DNA from: F23-D06 sp045130275
Lineage (GTDB): Bacteria > Bacteroidota > Bacteroidia > Bacteroidales > WCHB1-69
Assembly: GCA_045130275.1 (NCBI GenBank)
Contig: JBGUPL010000083.1
Location: 1-20,113 of the forward strand
Direction of reading: 5' to 3'
Length of the DNA stretch: 20,113 nucleotides
Shown piece by piece: positions 1 to 5,897 of the stretch. Below the pieces are notes generated by a model, which saw only the letters and a list, made by a program, of their open reading frames with translations, was not told where the DNA came from and did not search any database. The translations under genes were made by a program, and so were the position numbers. The number at the start of each line of letters is the position of its first letter. Within the stretch, counting starts at the first letter, position 1.

Positions 1-1698
1 TACGGCGACAGCCATTATGCCCTCGGCAAACTCTACCTGATGATGGAGAAGCAGCACAACCGGGGCCAGGAAGGGGCCGGCGTCGCCTGCGTCAACATCC
101 ATCAGACCCCCGGCCACGAGTACATGTTCCGCGAAAAAGCGGAGGGCAAGGACGCCATCACCAAGGTGTTCGGCACCATCTACCGCCAGGCTTCCGCCCT
201 CGACCCCGATGACCCATACGCAGGTCCCGCCTTCTCCGGCGAGCTGTATATGGGTCATCTTCGTTATTCCACCACAGGCAAAGGCGGACTGAAATACGTG
301 CACCCGTTCCTCCGCCGCAACAACTGGCGGGCGAAGAACCTCTGTCTGTGCGGCAATTTCAACATGACCAACATCGAGGAGGTGTTCGACTACCTCACCT
401 CCAAAGGGCAGTACCCCCGCGTCTATAGCGACACCTACATCCTGCTGGAACTGATGGGACACCGCCTCGACCGCGAGGTGGAGCGTTGCTACCAAGAGGG
501 ACTGGCGTTAGGGCTGGACGACCGGAAAGTGACCGAATACATTGACAATCACGTAGATATGGCCAACGTCCTGAAGTCCACGATGTCGCATTTCGACGGC
601 GGCTATGTGATGTGCGGGATGACGGGCAGCGGCGAGATGTTCGCCATGCGCGACCCGTGGGGAATCCGTCCCGCTTTCTACTACAAAAACGACGAAATCT
701 GCGCCATCACCAGCGAGCGCCCCGTCCTGCAGACCACCTTCAATCTGCAACAGCAAGACATTCAAGAACTTATGCCCGGACAGGCCATCATCATCAACCG
801 CAAAGGGGAAATCCGTTTGGAACAAGTGCTGCCGGCGGAGAAGTTCTCTGCCTGCTCCTTCGAACGGATCTATTTCAGCCGGGGCAACGACAGCGACATC
901 CATCGCGAGCGTAAGACCTTGGGCTTCCAACTTCGCGACTCCATCCTGAAAGCCATCGACGGCGATGTGGAGAACACCGTGTTTTCCTACATCCCCAACA
1001 CAGCGGAAGTGGCCTACCACGGCATGGTGGAGGGCATCCGCAGCGTGGCGCCGAATGTCCGCGCTGAGAAGGTCGTGTGGAAAGACATCAAACTCCGCAC
1101 CTTCATCACCGAGGGCAGCACCCGCAATGACCTGGCCGCGCACGTCTATGACATCACTTTCAACTCCATCCGCCCCGGCATCGACAATTTGGTGGTCATC
1201 GACGACAGCATCGTGCGGGGCACAACCATGCGCGAAAGCATCCTGAAGATCTTAGACAGACTGCATCCGAAGAAAATCGTGGTGGTCAGTTCGGCACCGC
1301 AAATCCGCTATCCCGACTTTTACGGCATCGATATGGGTCGCATCGGGGAGTTCATCGCCTTCCAAGCCTGCATTTCACTGCTGAAAGAGCGGAAGATGGA
1401 AGATTGGATAACCAAGGTGTATGAAAACTGCCGACAGAATCACGAGGAGGCGTTGCGGCAATTGTACGAACCGTTCACCGTGGAGGAACTGAACACGAAA
1501 ATGGTCGAGCTGTTGAGACCCACCGACGTTCACTGCCCGATAGAGTTGGTCTTCCAGTCGTTGGAAGGCCTTCGCGAGGCCATCCCGGACCATCCCGGCG
1601 ACTGGTACTTCTCCGGCCGCTACCCCACCACAGGCGGAGCCCGCCTCGCCTGCCGCAGCTTCGTAAACTGGTACGAAACCGTAAACATTAAACTCTAA
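1..1698 (+). CDS. Glutamine amidophosphoribosyltransferase (PurF-like), 5'-truncated
   Basis: This is the purine-pathway enzyme family that joins glutamine-derived ammonia to PRPP to make phosphoribosylamine. The reading frame is open from base 1 (YGDSHYALGKLYLMMEKQHN), so the start and the N-terminal catalytic Cys lie outside the window. About 565 residues are visible. HNRGQEGAG and the GHLRYSTTG segment (bases 253-279) belong to the Ntn-hydrolase glutaminase domain. LVVIDDSIVRGTT (about 1188-1226) is the PRPP-binding loop of the phosphoribosyltransferase domain. The protein is longer than the usual ~470-residue PurF, matching a longer paralogue that I recall from Bacteroidetes genomes, so I leave the symbol blank. 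It lies 20 bases before pyrG on the same strand and the two may be co-transcribed. The amidophosphoribosyltransferase family is secure; which paralogue it is remains uncertain. Confidence 0.9.
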   Translation, partial: YGDSHYALGKLYLMMEKQHNRGQEGAGVACVNIHQTPGHEYMFREKAEGKDAITKVFGTIYRQASALDPDDPYAGPAFSGELYMGHLRYSTTGKGGLKYVHPFLRRNNWRAKNLCLCGNFNMTNIEEVFDYLTSKGQYPRVYSDTYILLELMGHRLDREVERCYQEGLALGLDDRKVTEYIDNHVDMANVLKSTMSHFDGGYVMCGMTGSGEMFAMRDPWGIRPAFYYKNDEICAITSERPVLQTTFNLQQQDIQELMPGQAIIINRKGEIRLEQVLPAEKFSACSFERIYFSRGNDSDIHRERKTLGFQLRDSILKAIDGDVENTVFSYIPNTAEVAYHGMVEGIRSVAPNVRAEKVVWKDIKLRTFITEGSTRNDLAAHVYDITFNSIRPGIDNLVVIDDSIVRGTTMRESILKILDRLHPKKIVVVSSAPQIRYPDFYGIDMGRIGEFIAFQACISLLKERKMEDWITKVYENCRQNHEEALRQLYEPFTVEELNTKMVELLRPTDVHCPIELVFQSLEGLREAIPDHPGDWYFSGRYPTTGGARLACRSFVNWYETVNIKL

Positions 1699-1714
1699 AC
1701 ATTAAACTCTAAAC
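1682..1714 (+). repeat. 14-base tandem repeat across a stop codon
   Basis: The unit TAAACATTAAACTC occurs twice back to back (1682-1695 and 1696-1709), followed by a partial TAAAC. The TAA at 1696-1698 is the stop codon of the upstream amidotransferase gene. The repeat fills most of the 20-base gap before pyrG. It looks like simple slippage and no function is evident. Confidence 0.8.
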
Positions 1715-1718
1715 CATT

Positions 1719-3299
1719 ATGAAACGCTACATATTCGTAACCGGAGGCGTGGTCTCCTCCTTAGGCAAAGGCATCATCTCGGCCAGCATCGGAAAACTGC
1801 TGCAGGCGCGGGGATATACCATCACCATCCAGAAATTCGACCCCTACATCAACATCGACCCCGGCACGCTGAACCCTTATGAGCACGGCGAGTGCTACGT
1901 GACCGTCGATGGAATGGAAACCGACTTGGACTTAGGTCATTACGAACGATTCACGGGTATCCGCACCACCCGCGCCAACTCCGTGACCACTGGCAGAATC
2001 TATAAAACCGTCATCGACAAGGAGCGGCACGGCGACTATTTGGGCAAGACCATCCAAGTGGTGCCGCACATCACCGACGAAATCAAGCGCAGGATGCTGC
2101 GTGACGACGACGTTGACTTTGTCATCACAGAGATCGGCGGCACCATCGGCGACATCGAGTCGGCGCCGTTCTTGGAGGCCATCCGCCAGCTGAAGTGGGA
2201 GTTAGGCAACCGCGCCGTGAGCGTGCACCTCACGTATGTGCCCTATCTGCGGGCTGCTGACGAACTCAAGACCAAGCCTACCCAGCACTCCGTGAAGGAG
2301 ATGCAGGGAGCCGGCATCCAACCCGACGTGCTCGTCCTGCGCACCGAAAAGCACCTCTCCGACGGCATCCGCCAGAAGGTGGCCTCCTTCTGCAATGTGG
2401 ATTTGGAGTGCGTGGTGCAGAGTGAAGACCTGCCGAGCATCTACGAAGTGCCCGTCAATATGCAGAAACAGGGATTGGACGCGGCATTGTTGCGGAAGTT
2501 CGGTGTGCCCGTGGGCGAGACCCCCAAGATGGAAGGCTGGCACCGGTTCCTGGACCTCCAACGCACCGCCGAAAAGGAAGTCCGCGTGGGATTAGTAGGC
2601 AAATACGACCTGCAGGATGCCTACAAGAGCATCCGCGAAAGTCTCTCTTTGGCGGGCATTTACAACCATGTGAAAGTAAAAATCGAGTTCATCAACAGCG
2701 AGAATATCACCGAAGAGAATGTAGAGGCGAAACTTAAAGACGTGGCAGGAATCTTAGTGTGTCCCGGCTTCGGGCAGCGCGGCATCGAGGGTAAAATCAT
2801 CGCCGTGGAATACGCCCGCACCCACAACATGCCGGCGTTCGGCATCTGCTTGGGTATGCAGATGATGGTGATCGAATTTGCCCGCAACGTGTTGAAATAC
2901 AGCGATGCCAACTCCGCCGAAATGAATCCGGCCACCCCGCACAACGTCATAGACCTGATGGAGGAGCAAAAATCGGTGACCAACATGGGCGGCACCATGC
3001 GCTTGGGCGCCTACGACTGCGAGTTGCGTGAAGGCAGCCGCGTGGCGGAGATCTACGGAACCCTCCAGATCAGCGAGCGCCACCGCCACCGTTACGAGTT
3101 CAACAACCGGTACAAGGAGGAGTACGAGAAGAGCGGCATGCAATGCGTGGGCACGAATCCCGACAACGACTTGGTCGAAATCGTGGAGATTCCCGGCCAC
3201 CGCTGGTTCATCGGCACACAGTTCCACCCCGAGTACTCCAGCACCGTGCTGCATCCGCACCCGTTGTTCATGAGTTTTGTGAGGGAGGTGGCGAGATAG
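1719..3299 (+). CDS. pyrG: CTP synthase
   Basis: Converts UTP to CTP using ATP and glutamine, in the cytoplasm. The 526-residue product opens with the synthetase domain: the P-loop-like VSSLGKG at residues 13-19, then FDPYINIDPGTLNPYEHGE and DLDLGHYERF. The class I glutaminase domain (about residue 285 on) carries the nucleophile Cys377 in FGICLGMQ, the oxyanion segment PGFGQRG, and the His503/Glu505 pair in QFHPEYSS. All key residues are present. The length is slightly below the usual 535-545. The stop codon coincides with the start of homology to a restriction-helicase tail (3296 on), so the last few codons may have been altered by a recombination junction. Confidence 0.97.
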   Translation: MKRYIFVTGGVVSSLGKGIISASIGKLLQARGYTITIQKFDPYINIDPGTLNPYEHGECYVTVDGMETDLDLGHYERFTGIRTTRANSVTTGRIYKTVIDKERHGDYLGKTIQVVPHITDEIKRRMLRDDDVDFVITEIGGTIGDIESAPFLEAIRQLKWELGNRAVSVHLTYVPYLRAADELKTKPTQHSVKEMQGAGIQPDVLVLRTEKHLSDGIRQKVASFCNVDLECVVQSEDLPSIYEVPVNMQKQGLDAALLRKFGVPVGETPKMEGWHRFLDLQRTAEKEVRVGLVGKYDLQDAYKSIRESLSLAGIYNHVKVKIEFINSENITEENVEAKLKDVAGILVCPGFGQRGIEGKIIAVEYARTHNMPAFGICLGMQMMVIEFARNVLKYSDANSAEMNPATPHNVIDLMEEQKSVTNMGGTMRLGAYDCELREGSRVAEIYGTLQISERHRHRYEFNNRYKEEYEKSGMQCVGTNPDNDLVEIVEIPGHRWFIGTQFHPEYSSTVLHPHPLFMSFVREVAR

Positions 3300-3411
3300 G
3301 CACCGTGCCGTCTATCAGCCCGATGCGGGTGGATGCGATGTGGCGGTTGACGCTGGTATTGGCGAGGGAAGCGTCTTCGTAGCAGCGGAACTTTAAGATA
3401 ATGTGGTTCAT
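3296..3411 (-). pseudogene. Fragment A of the restriction-helicase 3' end
   Basis: Read on the minus strand, this stretch encodes MNHIILKFRCYEDASLA followed by TRIGLIDGTVPI. That matches the last ~40 residues of the helicase whose gene ends at 5886 (MNDAILKFRRYEDASLA, TRIGLMDSTVPI). By hand, 87 of 112 aligned bases match. Most differences are codon-silent or conservative, so the copy looks like a diverged allele rather than a fresh duplicate. It begins exactly at the pyrG stop codon and ends about 37 bases before the AbiE promoter TTG. No upstream helicase sequence is present, so it cannot make the protein. Confidence 0.8.
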
Positions 3412-3447
3412 CCGAAAAAACAAATTATCGGCAATTATTTTAATTAA

Positions 3448-3471
3448 TTGACGAAAATTTGTATATCTTTG
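3448..3471 (+). promoter_or_regulatory. Bacteroidetes-type promoter of the AbiE pair
   Basis: A TATCTTTG box at 3464-3471 fits the TAnnTTTG -7 consensus of Bacteroidetes sigma factors and lies 21 bases ahead of the ATG at 3493. A TTGAC at 3448 could serve as the -33 element, although only 13 bases separate the two, which is short. The box shows that an upstream in-frame TTG at 3448 is promoter DNA and not a start codon. Confidence 0.65.
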
Positions 3472-3492
3472 CACCGACAAAAAAAGATAAGG

Positions 3493-4206
3493 ATGTACGA
3501 CACATTACATATAGATGAGTTATATAACACATTGGGTGACAGGGTGCAACTGACATCTAATGAGATTGCAAATTTCTATCGGGGTTATTCTCCTGACATT
3601 CCAATTTCAACAATTCGATGGAAAATCCACTCTCTTGTTAACAAGGGGGTGATATACTCTATTGGGCGTGGGCTTTACCGATTTGGAAGAAAGCCTATAT
3701 TCAAACCAAACATTTACACAAGAACAGAAGTAATAGCAGACATTATGCGTCGCAGATTGCCATTTGCGAAATATTGTCAGTGGGATCTGCATGTGGCAAA
3801 TGCATTTTCAACATACCTGATAAATACACAGCTGTTTTTTGTCGATGTCGAACGCGATGTTGTCGATGCGGCGTACCACGAAATAGCTAAAACATATCGT
3901 CGCACGGTCTTGTATCGTAATCTTAGTGAGGAATTGCCCTATTATGACGGATATATCGTGGTCCGCAACATGGCACTTGAAGCTCCAACCATTGAGGTTG
4001 AGGATATGCCCTTGGCGTCGTTGGAGAAAATTTTGGTGGATTTTGCACTTGACAGGATATTCCCTTTTTCAGATACTGAGATTGTTGACATCTATGCAAA
4101 TGCAACTGCCGACTATTCCGTCAACACCAGCCGGATGCTCCGTTATGCTGGTCGTCGGGGCCGCCGTGACGTTATCGAAGAAATCTTGGACGAAATAAAC
4201 CATTAA
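3493..4206 (+). CDS. AbiEi-like antitoxin (winged-helix regulator)
   Basis: Predicted antitoxin and transcriptional autoregressor of a type IV toxin-antitoxin / abortive-infection module. The 237-residue product has an N-terminal winged helix-turn-helix at about residues 15-65 (LTSNEIANFY, ISTIRWKIHSLVNKG, IYSIGRGLYRFG). A longer domain follows, ending in a basic helical tail (RYAGRRGRRDVIEEIL). I chose the ATG at 3493 because the -7 promoter box ends at 3471. The stop is 3 bases before the toxin gene, as usual for abiE operons. In known AbiE systems the antitoxin binds inverted repeats in its own promoter. The family call rests mainly on the wHTH and the toxin partner. Confidence 0.75.
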   Translation: MYDTLHIDELYNTLGDRVQLTSNEIANFYRGYSPDIPISTIRWKIHSLVNKGVIYSIGRGLYRFGRKPIFKPNIYTRTEVIADIMRRRLPFAKYCQWDLHVANAFSTYLINTQLFFVDVERDVVDAAYHEIAKTYRRTVLYRNLSEELPYYDGYIVVRNMALEAPTIEVEDMPLASLEKILVDFALDRIFPFSDTEIVDIYANATADYSVNTSRMLRYAGRRGRRDVIEEILDEINH

Positions 4207-4209
4207 ACT

Positions 4210-5259
4210 ATGATTACGCAAAATTCATTCACTGCAGATTGGATAAACCAAGTATCGAAGAGACACAAAGCCGATATAATCCTGGTAGAGAAATCTATCC
4301 GGGCTCTATCCTTGCTGGAGGGCCTTTCTGAATCAACGCTTCCTTTTGTTTTCAAAGGAGGGACTGCACTGATGCTGATATTCAAGGAGCCGCACAGATT
4401 GTCCATCGACATTGACATCATCCTTCCGTTGAGTAACCAAAACCTTACTGCGACCCTTCAACAAATTGCCATTGACAAGGGTTTTTCTCGCATTGAAGAA
4501 CATAGCAGAAAATCTGGTATAGTTCCAAAAACACATTATAAGTTTTTCTACACTTCTGCTGTTGAAAGCAAAGAATCATATATCTTGTTGGATATTCTTT
4601 TTGAGCAGATTCCATACAATCGAATCATTGAGTTGCCTATCACCAACATTTTTCTTGCGACAGAAGGTGAAGACAGGACGGTTCGTGTTCCCGATGCCAA
4701 CAATCTTCTTGCAGACAAGCTGACGGCTTTTGCTCCGAGAACGGTTGGCGTGCCCTATCGGAAAGGTAATTCTGAATGCGGAATGGAGATTATGAAGCAG
4801 TTGTATGACATAGGTGCTCTGTTCGACAAAGCAGATGACATGGTGTCCCTCTCTGCAGTGTACCGAACGATTGCCGAACAAGAAGCAAGTTACCGAGACA
4901 AGCACTTTTCTGTGGATGACATTCTTCACGACACAATGGATCATGCTCTCTCCATCTGCTTCCGGAAAAGCCGAAACAATGTTGAGTATCAGGTGCTGGA
5001 ACGAGGCATCAAACAAGTATCCAGCCACATCTTCTCTGAACCATTCCACATTGAGGAAGCCATTTTGTCCGCAGCCAAGGCGTATTATCTTGCATCACAG
5101 ATCGAAACGGATGGCATCACAATCGAGAAATACAGCAGTCGGCAGCTGGAGCGCATGAGGAATTGGTTGTTCACAGACTACGAATACACAAAACTCAACA
5201 AGCTAAAGAAGTCTAATCCAGAGGCTTTCTTCTATTTGTATTTGGCAATACATAGATAG
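4210..5259 (+). CDS. AbiEii/AbiGii-family nucleotidyltransferase toxin
   Basis: Predicted toxin of the AbiE module. Related toxins are nucleotidyltransferases that transfer nucleotides to tRNA or other targets and arrest growth. The 349-residue product has the DNA polymerase beta-like signature FKGGTALM (residues 48-55) followed by RLSIDIDI (63-70), giving the metal-binding Asp67 and Asp69. A conserved-type lysine lies in NNLLADKLTAF (Lys169) and an acidic residue in QLYDIGAL (Asp199). The catalytic residues appear intact, so the toxin should be active. Its start is 3 bases after the AbiEi stop, implying translational coupling. Base composition is lower in GC than pyrG, which suggests transfer. 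No clear terminator follows; REP-like hairpins begin at 5308. Confidence 0.85.
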   Translation: MITQNSFTADWINQVSKRHKADIILVEKSIRALSLLEGLSESTLPFVFKGGTALMLIFKEPHRLSIDIDIILPLSNQNLTATLQQIAIDKGFSRIEEHSRKSGIVPKTHYKFFYTSAVESKESYILLDILFEQIPYNRIIELPITNIFLATEGEDRTVRVPDANNLLADKLTAFAPRTVGVPYRKGNSECGMEIMKQLYDIGALFDKADDMVSLSAVYRTIAEQEASYRDKHFSVDDILHDTMDHALSICFRKSRNNVEYQVLERGIKQVSSHIFSEPFHIEEAILSAAKAYYLASQIETDGITIEKYSSRQLERMRNWLFTDYEYTKLNKLKKSNPEAFFYLYLAIHR

Positions 5260-5307
5260 AGATTTGAAGTATGGAGGCGGTGATTGGTTTGTTCCTGCAT
5301 CCCTCCC

Positions 5308-5541
5308 AAGCCCGTCAGGGCTTCCATATCTGTAGCACGAAGACGATCCCGACAGCGCCCCGAACCCCGTTAGGGGTTCCCTGTCTGTAGCCGTTGGCGA
5401 TGCGGCAGCCCCCACAACCCCGTGAGGGGTTGCACATCGGGCACGACAATGTTTTGGCAATCCGTTGAATATGAATCCCCTCCGGGGATTTGAACCCGCA
5501 CGTGGACATCCGCTACAGACAGGCATCCCCTAACGGGGATG
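5308..5541. repeat. REP-like hairpin cluster, copy 1
   Basis: Five short GC-rich palindromes lie in this stretch: 5308-5323 (AAGCCCGTCAGGGCTT), 5363-5378 (AACCCCGTTAGGGGTT), 5415-5432 (CAACCCCGTGAGGGGTTG), 5474-5490 (AATCCCCTCCGGGGATT) and 5524-5541 (CATCCCCTAACGGGGATG). All share a CCCC..GGGG stem and a 2-4 base loop but have different flanks. They resemble extragenic palindromes, possibly mobilised by an IS200-like RAYT transposase encoded elsewhere, which is inference. They may also act as transcript ends for the convergent AbiE and restriction operons. No gene is credible in 5260-5885; apparent reading frames follow the repeats. Confidence 0.8.
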
Positions 5542-5649
5542 AATAACCCCGCTCACCAACGTCTCCTCCTGCTCCGTGCCGTCTATCAGCCCGATGCGGG
5601 TGTCGGAGGCGTGGCGGCTGGAGGCGGTGTGGGACAGGGAGGCGCGTGA
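5542..5649 (-). pseudogene. Fragment B of the restriction-helicase 3' end
   Basis: On the minus strand this encodes a remnant matching the helicase C-terminus, including RHASDTRIGLIDGTE (compare RHASDTRIGLMDSTV in the intact gene). Bases 5575-5603 (CCGTGCCGTCTATCAG onward) are identical to the same part of fragment A near pyrG, while the next ~17 bases match the intact gene instead, so this copy is mosaic. Nothing upstream of the last ~35 codons is present. It is the tail part of unit 1 of the 356-base tandem duplication. Confidence 0.75.
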
Positions 5650-5718
5650 CGGCGGTTACGGACGGAGCAGGCCACGGAAGGAGAGGTTGTGGACAAAGAC
5701 GTTCCCGACCGCGCCCCG

Positions 5719-5897
5719 AACCCCGTTAGGGGTTCCCTCTCTGTAGCCGTTGGCGATGCGGAATTCCCCACAACCCCGTGAGGGGTTGCACAACGGGCAC
5801 GACAATGTTTCGGCAACCCGTTGAACATGAATCCCCTCCGGGGATTTGAACCCGCGTGTGGGCATCCGCTACAGATAGGCATCCCCTAACGGGGATA
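5719..5897. repeat. REP-like hairpin cluster, copy 2
   Basis: Four palindromes repeat those of copy 1 at +356 bases: 5719-5734, 5771-5788, 5830-5846 and 5880-5896. The last one contains the TAG stop codon of the helicase gene (5886-5888 on the minus strand). The final helicase codons (Tyr-Pro-Arg) are therefore supplied by the repeat. Confidence 0.8.

Noticed and set aside
508..1143. Long frame antisense to the amidotransferase gene
   Set aside because: Shadow of a GC-rich gene with strong codon bias; no promoter or recognisable motif. The same applies to antisense frames at 2754-3260, 7008-7760, 7818-8456 and 18933-19439.
3448..3492. N-terminal extension of the AbiEi gene from a TTG at 3448
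   Set aside because: It would translate through the TATCTTTG promoter box; the ATG at 3493 is the better start. The same reasoning removes the extensions at 8996-9028, 15988-16017 and 18074-18109.
5203..5882. Minus-strand open frames of 64-107 codons across the repeat region
   Set aside because: They are translations of the hairpin repeats (phrases like GCPRAGSNPRRGF), recur in both copies, and have no start signals or family resemblance.
5308..5897. CRISPR-like array of short palindromic repeats
   Set aside because: The palindromes differ from each other, spacing is irregular, spacers are themselves duplicated at 356 bases, and no cas gene is present.
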